This document shows positions 6,507 to 12,175 of a stretch of DNA of 12,175 nt, piece by piece. The first letter of the stretch is position 1; each line of letters begins with the position of its first letter. The notes beneath the pieces are model-generated. The model did no database searches and was not told the origin of the DNA. It worked only from the letters and a program-made list of their open reading frames with translations. The translations under genes were made by a program, and so were the position numbers. Source of the stretch: Acidobacteriota bacterium (GTDB lineage Bacteria; Actinomycetota; Acidimicrobiia; Acidimicrobiales; SHLQ01); the NCBI GenBank assembly GCA_022562835.1, contig JADFOM010000047.1, positions 1 through 12,175 on the forward strand, given 5' to 3'.

Positions 6507-6851
6507 GTGATCGATCAACCTGCCGCTTCCGAGTTGCTCACCGCGATGGCGTCGACGTTGACCGAACAGGTCGTGCCAGCATGCGACGGAGGGGCAAAAC
6601 ACGCGGCACGGGTAGTAGCGAACCTCTGCGCCGTACTCGCGCGAGAGGCCGACGCGGGCGCGGCTAGCGAGGCCGCGACAACCGATGCATTGAGCGCACT
6701 ACTGGACATCGAAGGGTCGCTTGAGGAACTGGTCGCAGCGCTCGACGAGCGCATCAAAGCGGATGATCAAGGTTTCGACGCAGTGGCATATCCGGTGCTG
6801 TTGGCAGACGTGCAGAGGCGCCTCGCGATCGCGAAACCCGACTACGCATGA
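6507..6851 (+). CDS. DUF6285 protein, LvaB-like partner of an acyl-CoA kinase
   Basis: 114 aa, mostly helical and alanine-rich. The N-terminal pattern P-x-A-x-E-L-L (5-11), then E-Q-V-V-P-A (20-25) and H-A-A-R-V-x-A-N (32-39), matches what I recall of DUF6285. Proteins of this family sit beside an APH-fold phosphotransferase and an acyl-CoA dehydrogenase. In Pseudomonas the small protein LvaB (about 12 kDa) is needed for LvaA to phosphorylate 4-hydroxyvaleryl-CoA; equating this gene with LvaB is inference from size, family and neighbours. No catalytic motif is apparent, so it is probably an accessory subunit. The GTG start lacks a Shine-Dalgarno and probably begins a leaderless mRNA. Its TGA overlaps the kinase ATG (ATGA), implying coupled translation at matched levels, as expected for a complex. 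Confidence 0.8.
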   Translation: MIDQPAASELLTAMASTLTEQVVPACDGGAKHAARVVANLCAVLAREADAGAASEAATTDALSALLDIEGSLEELVAALDERIKADDQGFDAVAYPVLLADVQRRLAIAKPDYA

Positions 6852-7849
6852 GTGAGCAAGAGTTCATCGAAGGCGGTCTCGCGACCCTCCTCGGCGCGGA
6901 CCAAGGTGCCGTGTCGATAGTGGGTGTCGCCTCGCTCGGCGCACAGCGCCAAACGCTGTTCATCGAGGTTTTCGATGGTCGTATCCATACCTCCGCGGTC
7001 GCGCAGATCGGTCAGGCGATCGTGGGAGAAGGTACACCCGCCACTACCGAGGCAGCCCTCGTCACGGCTGCCGGTGCCGCGGGCGTACCGGTCCCCGCGG
7101 TACTCGCCGCGACCGATGACCCGACCTTGGTCGGCGGGCCGGTAATGGTGTCCGAGAGAATCGACGGCCTGACGATCCCGCGGCAGATCCTTCGGGCGAT
7201 CGATGCCAACGTTGACGCCGACTCCGGAGACCGGCTGGCCAATGACTGCGGCCTCGCGCTCGCGGCGCTCCACGTCGTTGAGGTCGACGCCCTGCCCGAC
7301 TCTGTCCCGCGACCAGGTGAGGACGGTGCGCACCTCGGATATGTCGACGAGCTTGAGACGGTGATGGCCGAGCTCTCCGAGCCAATGCCGGTGATGCGGA
7401 TCGGCTTCAACTGGCTTCGCCGCAACGCGCCGAACGCTGCGACCGAACCGAGCGTGGTTCATGGAGACCTTCGTAACGGCAACATCGTTGTCAGCGATCA
7501 TCGACTGGCGGCGGTTCTCGATTGGGAGCTCGCCCATGTCGGTGATCCGATCGAAGATCTCGCATGGTTGTGTTTGCGGACCTGGCGTTTCGGCAACGAC
7601 GACCGGCCGGTCGGAGGGTTTGGTTCCCTCGACGCGCTTCGCAGCGGTTATGAAGCTGCGCTCGGAGTCTGGGATGACGAGCGATTCCGATGGTGGACTG
7701 TGGCACGAACCGCGTGGTGGGGGATCGGGCTAGCCCGACAAGCTGCCGCATTTCGTGGTGGTCTCACCGATTCGATCGTGCTAGCGGCCAGCGGCCGTCG
7801 GGTGGTTGAACTCGAGTATGACCTACTACGACTGATCGAGGAGCGCTGA
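6848..7849 (+). CDS. APH-fold phosphotransferase, LvaA/ACAD10-kinase-like
   Basis: 333 aa, cytoplasmic kinase of the aminoglycoside-phosphotransferase/choline-kinase superfamily. The catalytic loop HGDLRNGN (205-212) supplies the base Asp207 and Asn212. DWELAHVGDPIEDLAW (225-240) is the metal-binding segment that, in this exact form, marks the acyl-CoA-dehydrogenase-associated subgroup rather than antibiotic-resistance enzymes. Known relatives are LvaA of Pseudomonas and the kinase domains of mammalian ACAD10/ACAD11, which phosphorylate 4-hydroxyacyl-CoAs. The N-lobe lacks an obvious glycine-rich loop, as is usual here. The start overlaps the DUF6285 stop by 4 bases and the ACAD gene begins 2 bases after the stop. 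The likely substrate is a hydroxyacyl-CoA; chain length is unknown. Confidence 0.9.
   Translation: MSEQEFIEGGLATLLGADQGAVSIVGVASLGAQRQTLFIEVFDGRIHTSAVAQIGQAIVGEGTPATTEAALVTAAGAAGVPVPAVLAATDDPTLVGGPVMVSERIDGLTIPRQILRAIDANVDADSGDRLANDCGLALAALHVVEVDALPDSVPRPGEDGAHLGYVDELETVMAELSEPMPVMRIGFNWLRRNAPNAATEPSVVHGDLRNGNIVVSDHRLAAVLDWELAHVGDPIEDLAWLCLRTWRFGNDDRPVGGFGSLDALRSGYEAALGVWDDERFRWWTVARTAWWGIGLARQAAAFRGGLTDSIVLAASGRRVVELEYDLLRLIEER
7838..7843 (+). promoter_or_regulatory. Ribosome-binding site of the ACAD gene
   Basis: GAGGAG, lying inside the last codons of the kinase gene, is 8 bases before the ATG at 7852 and fixes the dehydrogenase start. Confidence 0.6.
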
Positions 7850-7851
7850 GC

Positions 7852-9093
7852 ATGGACTTCGACATTCCCGACGAGATCGCCACCTACTTAGAGGAGCTAG
7901 ACGCCTTCATCGAGGCCGAGATCAAGCCGCTTGAGATGGACAACATCCAATATTTTGATCACCGTCGCGAGGACGCACGTACCGACTGGGACCGCGATGG
8001 ACTCCCAAATCCGGAATGGGAGGCGTTGCTGCGCGAGATGCGACGCCGGGCCGACGCTGCCGGCCACCTCCGCTACGGATTACCAGAAGAGGTCGGTGGA
8101 CGCGGTGGGTCGAACCTCGCGATGGCGATCATCCGGGAGCACATGGCAGCGAAGGGACTCGGTTTACACAACGATCTGCAGAACGAAGCTTCCGTCGTCG
8201 GCAACTTCCCATTTACGTTGATGGTGTTGGCTAAGGGAAGCGAAGCCCAGCGTGCCGAGTTCCTCGAGGCTTCGATAACCGGCACTCGGCGAGTCGCGTT
8301 TGGGTTGACCGAACCAAACCACGGAAGCGATGCGACCCATCTCGAAACGACCGCGATACGTGAGGGTGACGAGTGGGTCATCAACGGCGCAAAACGCTTT
8401 AACACCGGCATGCATAACGCCACCCATGACATGGTTTTTGCTCGAACCGCCGGCGAGGCGGGTGACGCCGACGGTATTACCTGTTTTCTCGTACCCGTCG
8501 AGACCGACGGGGTCGAGGTTGGCCAATTCTGGTGGACCTTCAACATGCCGACCGATCATCCCGACGTCGATTTCCGCGACGTGAGGGTGTCCGACGACGC
8601 AGTCTTCGGCGAGGAGGGTCGGGGTCTTGAGTTGGCGCAAATGTTCGTGCATGAGAACCGGATTCGCCAGGCGGCGTCCAGCCTCGGGGCTGCCCAGTAT
8701 TGCATCGACCAAGCCGTCGAGTACGCCTTGCAGCGTGCGCCATTCGGTAAGCCGCTGTGGCACAACCAGGCAATCCAGTTTCCCCTTGCGGAGCACCAGA
8801 CCGAAGCGGCAATGCTACGGGTGTTGATTCGCCAGACCGCCTGGGAAATGGACCGTCAACACCACATGGATGTCACCGATCGGGTGTCGATGTGCAACTA
8901 CCGAGCGAACCGACTGGTGTGCAACGCGGCGGACCAAGCAATGCAGACGTGCGGCGGGATGGGCTACACCCGCCATATGCCGTTCGAACACATCTACCGG
9001 CACCACCGCCGCTACCGCATCACCGAGGGCACCGAGGAGATTCAGCTCCGACGCGTGGCGGGCATCATGTTCGGCAAGGTCGCCAAACGCTGA
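7852..9093 (+). CDS. Acyl-CoA dehydrogenase family protein, LvaC/ACAD11-like
   Basis: 413 aa, FAD-dependent acyl-CoA dehydrogenase fold. Visible landmarks: an N-terminal helical domain (about 1-145); the middle-domain FAD/substrate segment AFGLTEPNHGSD (149-160), then GDEWVINGAKRFNTG (172-186); the C-terminal four-helix domain with R-A-P-F-G-K (295-300) and QTCGGMGYTRHMPFEHIYR (365-383); and TEGTEEIQL (391-399). In that last motif Glu392 sits where the YEGT catalytic glutamate is found in classical enzymes, with Thr in place of Tyr. In the LvaABC pathway the homologous enzyme acts on the phosphorylated hydroxyacyl-CoA and releases phosphate to give an enoyl-CoA. Here this is inferred from the upstream kinase and DUF6285 genes. 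A plain beta-oxidation dehydrogenase is the alternative. Confidence 0.92.
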   Translation: MDFDIPDEIATYLEELDAFIEAEIKPLEMDNIQYFDHRREDARTDWDRDGLPNPEWEALLREMRRRADAAGHLRYGLPEEVGGRGGSNLAMAIIREHMAAKGLGLHNDLQNEASVVGNFPFTLMVLAKGSEAQRAEFLEASITGTRRVAFGLTEPNHGSDATHLETTAIREGDEWVINGAKRFNTGMHNATHDMVFARTAGEAGDADGITCFLVPVETDGVEVGQFWWTFNMPTDHPDVDFRDVRVSDDAVFGEEGRGLELAQMFVHENRIRQAASSLGAAQYCIDQAVEYALQRAPFGKPLWHNQAIQFPLAEHQTEAAMLRVLIRQTAWEMDRQHHMDVTDRVSMCNYRANRLVCNAADQAMQTCGGMGYTRHMPFEHIYRHHRRYRITEGTEEIQLRRVAGIMFGKVAKR

Positions 9094-9150
9094 CGCTCAA
9101 CAACGCTGCAAGCAACAGGACCTCAGTCTCACAAACAGCGCATTGTCGAC

Positions 9151-9156
9151 TACCGT
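9151..9156 (+). promoter_or_regulatory. Possible -10 element upstream of the 63-aa protein
   Basis: TACCGT (TANNNT) lies 43 bases before the ATG at 9200, which would give a short leader containing AGGAG. No -35 is clear. It lies in the 106-bp gap after the ACAD gene. Confidence 0.2.
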
Positions 9157-9162
9157 GCCACT

Positions 9163-9176
9163 ACGGCAGAGGCCGT
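9163..9176 (+). other. Small hairpin in the ACAD to 63-aa gene gap
   Basis: ACGGC (9163-9167), loop AGAG, GCCGT (9172-9176) form a perfect 5-bp stem. With no T-run, termination is unproven; it could be a leader structure just before the AGGAG site. Confidence 0.25.
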
Positions 9177-9189
9177 TGTGCGAAAGAGT

Positions 9190-9194
9190 AGGAG
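9190..9194 (+). promoter_or_regulatory. Ribosome-binding site deciding the 9200 start
   Basis: AGGAG lies 5 bases before ATG 9200. The frame is open further upstream but overlaps the ACAD gene out of frame, so this site selects the short 63-aa product. Confidence 0.65.
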
Positions 9195-9199
9195 CGCTG

Positions 9200-9391
9200 A
9201 TGGGGTTCATGGACAAGGTTAAGGAAATGTTCGGCGGCAAGAGCGAGACGGTCGGTGACGCTGCGAAAGAAACGGTCGACACGGTCAGCGACGGCGTGGA
9301 CAAAGCCGCCGATGTGATTGCTGACAAGACCGACGAATCGGCTGAAGCGGCGGGCGACGTCGTTGATGAGCAAACCAGCGACGAGGCCTAG
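9200..9391 (+). CDS. 63-aa acidic protein with 11-residue repeats, MT0933-antitoxin-like/LEA-like
   Basis: MGFMDKVKEM at the start, then low-complexity Ala/Asp/Glu/Lys/Thr/Val sequence without Cys, Trp or Pro. Aspartates recur exactly every 11 residues (20, 31, 42, 53); acidic residues at 16, 27, 38 and 49 and mostly hydrophobic residues at 18, 29, 40 and 51 follow the same period. This is a hendecad pattern of amphipathic helix as in LEA-type or antitoxin-like proteins. The opening G-x-M-D-K-V-K and the segment DKAADVIADKTD resemble the small actinobacterial MT0933/Rv0909-type family annotated as antitoxins. No toxin gene is adjacent, so a toxin-antitoxin role is doubtful; a stress, membrane-surface or nucleoid-associated role is equally possible. 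A strong Shine-Dalgarno (AGGAG) supports expression. It has no signal peptide and is probably cytoplasmic. Confidence 0.75.
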   Translation: MGFMDKVKEMFGGKSETVGDAAKETVDTVSDGVDKAADVIADKTDESAEAAGDVVDEQTSDEA

Positions 9392-9425
9392 GGTCCGGTC
9401 TTAGACGTGGAATGACCGCCGCCGC

Positions 9426-9431
9426 TACCAT
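9426..9431 (+). promoter_or_regulatory. Possible -10 element of the dioxygenase gene
   Basis: TACCAT lies 36 bases before GTG 9468. TTAGAC at 9401-9406 could be a poor -35 with a 19-base spacer. Tentative. Confidence 0.25.
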
Positions 9432-9456
9432 CTGGTCGAATCCCCAGGGCGTGATC

Positions 9457-9461
9457 GGAGG
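9457..9461 (+). promoter_or_regulatory. Ribosome-binding site deciding the GTG start at 9468
   Basis: GGAGG is 6 bases before GTG 9468, which selects this codon as the start of the dioxygenase. Confidence 0.65.
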
Positions 9462-9467
9462 TGGTCG

Positions 9468-10448
9468 GTGTCGAGCTTTCTCAGTGCATCAACGCAAGCG
9501 CAGATCGATGAGTTGCACAACCAATTCACGCAGGCAGCACCTTTCCGTCACGTCGTCATCGACAATTTTCTTGACGAAGCGATCTGCGCCGCCATGGTTC
9601 GAGAGTTTCCAGCGTTCGACACCAAGCTGGCGACCAACGAATTCGGGCGGGTCGGCCAAAAGGCAGTACATGAGGACGTTCGGTCGCTCGGAGGAGTGTT
9701 TCGCGAGGTCGACCAGCTGATCCAAGAACCTGAGTTTCTTGAGGCGATCGGTCGGGTTACTGGGATCGACGGATTGTTGTACGACCCGCATTACTACGGT
9801 GGTGGCACTCACGAGAACCGATCGGGCCAGTCGCTCGATCCCCATATTGATTTCAACTATCACCCAATCGAACGTTGGCATCGGCGACTCAACCTGATCG
9901 TGTATCTCAATGATGAGTGGTCCGAGGATTGGGGTGGATCGATCGATTTCCACTCCGACCCGTGGTCCAATGATGACACCGTCCGCTCGGTTTCTCCGTT
10001 GCTTAACCGCTGCGTACTCTTCGAGACCACCGAACATTCCTGGCACGGCTTCCACAGCATCGAACCGGATATTTCAGGGGCGGTTCGATCGCGTCGTTCG
10101 TTTGCGGTCTACCTCTACAGCGTTGATCGCCCGGCGGTCGAGAAGGTGGCCCCACACACCACCCATTATGTGCATCGCCCGCTCCCGGATCGATTTCGCG
10201 CGGGGCACACGCTCGACGAGGACGACGTGCGGACAATTCGCAGGGCCGTCAGCGAGAGGTCAACATGGATCAAGTACCTCTATGACCGCGAAATGGCCAT
10301 GTCCGCAACGATCGAGGCGCTCCGTGCGAGCCAGGGAGGTAGGGCCTCTCTTGCGCGACGATTGGCGCTGAAGCGGCGCGTCGTCGCGATGTTGCCAGCG
10401 GGCACCCGTCGCGGCGATCTCGCCAGGACGATTACGCGGCGGTCGTGA
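9468..10448 (+). CDS. 2-oxoglutarate/Fe(II)-dependent dioxygenase (prolyl-hydroxylase-like fold)
   Basis: 326 aa. The double-stranded beta-helix core carries the facial triad His126-x-Asp128 in LDPHIDFNYHP (123-133) and a distal His193 in HSWHGFHSI (190-198). R-R-S-F-A-V-Y-L-Y-S (209-218) provides Arg210 to bind 2-oxoglutarate. LNLIVYLNDEW (141-151) and WGGSIDF (155-161) are typical strands of 2OG-FeII_Oxy_3-like hydroxylases. It uses O2 and 2-oxoglutarate to hydroxylate a protein side chain or small molecule; the substrate cannot be told. The N-terminus, with the F-R-H-V-V-I-D-N-F-L (26-35) opening, is standard. Residues about 285-326 form an Arg-rich tail beyond the catalytic core. No signal peptide, so cytoplasmic. 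It has its own Shine-Dalgarno and probably its own promoter. Confidence 0.88.
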   Translation: MSSFLSASTQAQIDELHNQFTQAAPFRHVVIDNFLDEAICAAMVREFPAFDTKLATNEFGRVGQKAVHEDVRSLGGVFREVDQLIQEPEFLEAIGRVTGIDGLLYDPHYYGGGTHENRSGQSLDPHIDFNYHPIERWHRRLNLIVYLNDEWSEDWGGSIDFHSDPWSNDDTVRSVSPLLNRCVLFETTEHSWHGFHSIEPDISGAVRSRRSFAVYLYSVDRPAVEKVAPHTTHYVHRPLPDRFRAGHTLDEDDVRTIRRAVSERSTWIKYLYDREMAMSATIEALRASQGGRASLARRLALKRRVVAMLPAGTRRGDLARTITRRS

Positions 10449-10506
10449 AGCCAGCGCGATGCGGTTGCCGGCAAATGCCACACGCCGACCTGTATCGGTC
10501 GGGGCC

Positions 10507-11292
10507 GTGAACGTTTCGTTCCTGCCGGTCGCTCTTGCCTCGCTTTCGTTGGTTGGCGTCGCGGTCGCGCTCGGCCGTTGGTATCGGCTAGGCATCGAAC
10601 GCGACCTCATCGTCGCGTCGGCACGCGCAGCCGCTCAGCTCCTTGTTGTCGGAGTGATCTTCACCGCTATCTTCGAGTCGTCGAGATCGATGCTCTGGGC
10701 GTGGGTTTGGATTGGCGCAATGGTTGTGATGTCGACTGCGGTCGTCGTGAGACGATCGGTCGAGTCGATTCGGTCTGTACCCGTGGTGGCAGCGCTGTCG
10801 ATTGTGATGGTCGTTGGGATGACTCTGGCGGTGACCTTCGGGTTTGACGTTCTCGAGTTCGATTCGGTCGCACTCGTCGTGATCGCGGGGATCACGATCG
10901 GCAATGCGGTACCTTCAGCGGTGCTCGGCCTGAACCTGGCAATCGCTTCAGCAAGAGAGCGGTCAGGCGAGATCGAGGCGTTGCTTTCGTTGGGCTTCGA
11001 CCGAGCGGCCGTAGTGAGATACATGGCGCCGCGGGCTGCGAACACCGCGCTGATCCCACAGATCGAACGGACGAAAGTTGTGGGACTCATCGCCCTGCCT
11101 GGCACCATGACCGGCCTATTGCTAGCCGGCGTCGACCCCCTCGATGCCGTGGCGATTCAGCTGCTCGTCATGTACCTGGTCCTCGGTGGTGCCGCGGTGT
11201 GTGTCGTGGCACTTGTGGCCGCAGTGATGCGAGACGCGGTGGATGAAAGCCTGTCGCTGGCTGCGTGGGCGCGTTCTCGAGGGCAGGCCTGA
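10507..11292 (+). CDS. fetB: FetB/UPF0014 family ABC permease
   Basis: 261 aa from GTG 10507, close to the roughly 260 aa of E. coli FetB, which begins with the same type of short hydrophobic N-terminus; an in-frame ATG at 10459 would add 16 polar residues. Neither start has a strong Shine-Dalgarno. Hydrophobic segments lie near 5-22, 40-56, 62-81, 92-112, 119-142, 191-208 and 216-239. Family-diagnostic stretches are ITIGNAV (129-135), EIEALLSLG (155-163), ERTKVVGLIALPGTMTG (187-203) and LLLAGVDP (204-211). In E. coli FetA (ATPase) and FetB are reported to export iron and protect against peroxide stress. Here no FetA gene lies before it, and the next gene is a binding protein. Family assignment is firm; iron as substrate is inferred. 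Confidence 0.9.
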   Translation: MNVSFLPVALASLSLVGVAVALGRWYRLGIERDLIVASARAAAQLLVVGVIFTAIFESSRSMLWAWVWIGAMVVMSTAVVVRRSVESIRSVPVVAALSIVMVVGMTLAVTFGFDVLEFDSVALVVIAGITIGNAVPSAVLGLNLAIASARERSGEIEALLSLGFDRAAVVRYMAPRAANTALIPQIERTKVVGLIALPGTMTGLLLAGVDPLDAVAIQLLVMYLVLGGAAVCVVALVAAVMRDAVDESLSLAAWARSRGQA

Positions 11293-11428
11293 CCGAGACC
11301 GACTTCGTCCATCTCTATTTGTCGCGGGGGTTGCATGGTGTGAGAAAGTACGAATCGCTCAGCGAGGCAATGTAGGCAAAACATCGACAGGACCATCGCT
11401 CGACGAGCGCTGGGATCCAGGGAGAGTA
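11293..11428. other. Intergenic leader of the binding-protein gene
   Basis: 136 bases without a recognisable gene. It contains a 5-bp hairpin CGCTC-GAC-GAGCG (11397-11409) just before the binding-protein start. TTGCAT at 11331 and TACGAA at 11349 are only 12 bases apart, too close for a standard promoter pair. AGGGAG (11419-11424) is the likely ribosome-binding site, 4 bases before the ATG. Confidence 0.4.
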
Positions 11429-12175
11429 ATGAACGATCAGGTGATGGCGTCCGGAACCATGGAAGTCAATGTGTCAAAGCGCGCTCAGTTCGGTGGCAGT
11501 CACCGCCCCAGGTTCGTCGGACCGGTGGCAGTGATGGTGTTGTTCATGTTGCTGTCGAGCGCTTGTGGAAGTGATGACGATTCATCTGCAACGTCCACAT
11601 CGTCGACTCCGGAGGCCGCGGAGACCACGTTGGGCGAAGATGTGCCGTTGACCGACAGCTTCCGCGGCGTCACATCCGAAGTGATCAAGGTTGGACTGAC
11701 CAGCTTTGACTGGGATCGACTCGCCTCGATTGGAGTCGACCTTGGGCGAACGAACTCAGAGGACATCTACCTGGCGGCACTAGAGGCGATCAATGATCGC
11801 GGTGGTGTCAACGGCCGATTGCTCGAGATCCACCCGGTCATCTACCTGCCGGTCGGCAATGTCGAGGCGGATGCAGCATGTGTGGAGCTGACCGAGGATC
11901 ACGAAGTGTTCGTCGTCGTCGGCGTCACATTGTCCGATGAGATCCTTTGCATCACCGACGCGCACGAGACCGCAGCGATTGTGGCTGCTGGTATGACAGC
12001 ACAGCGAAAGGCGGGGGCCAGGGCACCTTATGCGACTATCGGCGTCGAAACAGAGGAGCGTTCGGCGGGGTTCGTTGCCGCGATGGACCAACTCGGGGTG
12101 CTCGACGGCGCGACGATAGGGGTTACCGGCTCGCCAGATGTGAGTGTCGAAGCCTACGAGACGACGGTGCAGGCG
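11429..12175 (+). CDS. LivJ-type ABC substrate-binding lipoprotein, 3'-truncated by the window
   Basis: 249 codons are visible, in frame to the last base. A basic N-terminal stretch (17-28) precedes a hydrophobic signal segment (29-45) and a lipobox Leu-Ser-Ser-Ala-Cys with Cys46 as the lipidated residue. An acidic Ser/Thr-rich linker (47-80) of the actinobacterial type follows. The mature domain starts with EVIKVGLTSFDWD (84-96) and contains ALEAINDRGGVNGRLLEI (117-134), the classic periplasmic-binding type I (Peripla_BP_6) opening helix and loop of branched-chain amino acid/amide/urea binding proteins. Two cysteines at 151 and 174 could form a disulfide. The lipoprotein sits on the outer face of the membrane. 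Transport partners would be downstream, outside the window. ATGs at 11444 and 11459 are alternative starts with weaker ribosome-binding context. Confidence 0.88.
   Translation, partial: MNDQVMASGTMEVNVSKRAQFGGSHRPRFVGPVAVMVLFMLLSSACGSDDDSSATSTSSTPEAAETTLGEDVPLTDSFRGVTSEVIKVGLTSFDWDRLASIGVDLGRTNSEDIYLAALEAINDRGGVNGRLLEIHPVIYLPVGNVEADAACVELTEDHEVFVVVGVTLSDEILCITDAHETAAIVAAGMTAQRKAGARAPYATIGVETEERSAGFVAAMDQLGVLDGATIGVTGSPDVSVEAYETTVQA

Noticed and set aside
6842..7537. Minus-strand 231-codon ORF opposite the kinase gene
   Set aside because: It is antisense to a kinase with intact catalytic motifs and shows no recognisable domain.
6848..7849. Aminoglycoside resistance phosphotransferase
   Set aside because: The DWELAHVGDPIEDLAW segment and the DUF6285 and ACAD neighbours point to acyl-CoA-linked metabolism, not antibiotic modification.
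8757..9191. Plus-strand ORF overlapping the end of the ACAD gene
   Set aside because: It is out of frame with the conserved ACAD C-terminus, Pro/His/Arg-rich, and has no plausible ribosome-binding site.
10459..10506. Upstream ATG adding 16 residues to FetB
   Set aside because: The added residues are polar and unlike the short FetB N-terminus, and the GTG at 10507 gives the family length. I could not exclude it fully because neither start has a strong Shine-Dalgarno.
1..12175. CRISPR arrays, transposons, tRNA or rRNA genes, long repeats
   Set aside because: No regularly spaced direct repeats, transposase-like frames, terminal inverted repeats or cloverleaf sequences were seen on reading through.

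Overview
The window looks like chromosomal DNA of a moderately GC-rich actinobacterium. The best guess is an Acidimicrobiia/Ilumatobacter-type lineage. This rests on GTG starts, tightly packed genes with ATGA overlaps, a lipoprotein with an Ala-Cys-Gly-Ser-Asp-Asp-type mature N-terminus, the DUF6285/phosphotransferase/acyl-CoA dehydrogenase cassette, and several genes that look leaderless. The taxonomic call is inference. I see no rRNA, tRNA, CRISPR array, IS element or phage gene, and no gene-free stretch reaches 300 bases.

Layout. (1) 2-943 (+): the 3' part of a gene for an uncharacterised lipocalin-like (AttH/CrtC-type) protein, open at the left edge. It converges across a small hairpin on (2) 948-1958 (-), a D-isomer-specific 2-hydroxyacid dehydrogenase. 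(3) 2047-2577 (+): a vicinal-oxygen-chelate (glyoxalase/dioxygenase fold) protein, divergent from the dehydrogenase. Its stop codon shares a CTAG with the stop of the next operon. (4) 6150-2574 (-): a three-gene ABC importer operon (tandem-NBD ATPase, then two permeases) of the nucleoside/BMP type, joined by 4-bp overlaps and lacking a binding-protein gene. (5) 6240-6416 (+): a 58-aa four-cysteine zinc-ribbon-like protein. (6) 6507-9093 (+): a three-gene operon of a DUF6285 protein, an aminoglycoside-phosphotransferase-fold kinase and an acyl-CoA dehydrogenase. This is the component set of the bacterial LvaB/LvaA/LvaC system and of mammalian ACAD10/11. (7) 9200-9391 (+): a 63-aa acidic helical protein with an 11-residue repeat. 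(8) 9468-10448 (+): a 2-oxoglutarate/Fe(II) dioxygenase. (9) 10507-11292 (+): a FetB (UPF0014) permease without a visible FetA ATPase. (10) 11429-12175 (+): the start of a LivJ-type substrate-binding lipoprotein gene, open at the right edge.

How the genes work together. The clearest functional unit is 6507-9093. By analogy with LvaAB and LvaC, the kinase and its small partner would phosphorylate a hydroxyacyl-CoA. The dehydrogenase-fold enzyme would then eliminate the phosphate, so that 4-hydroxy (or similar) acids can enter beta-oxidation. The importer would bring in a nucleoside or similar small solute. The dehydrogenase and VOC genes beside it may act on small organic acids, but nothing in the sequence ties them to one pathway.

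Initiation signals fall into two classes. Four genes without a Shine-Dalgarno sequence have a TANNNT hexamer 6-8 bases before the start codon, as expected for leaderless mRNAs. Several others carry GGAGG-like sites.
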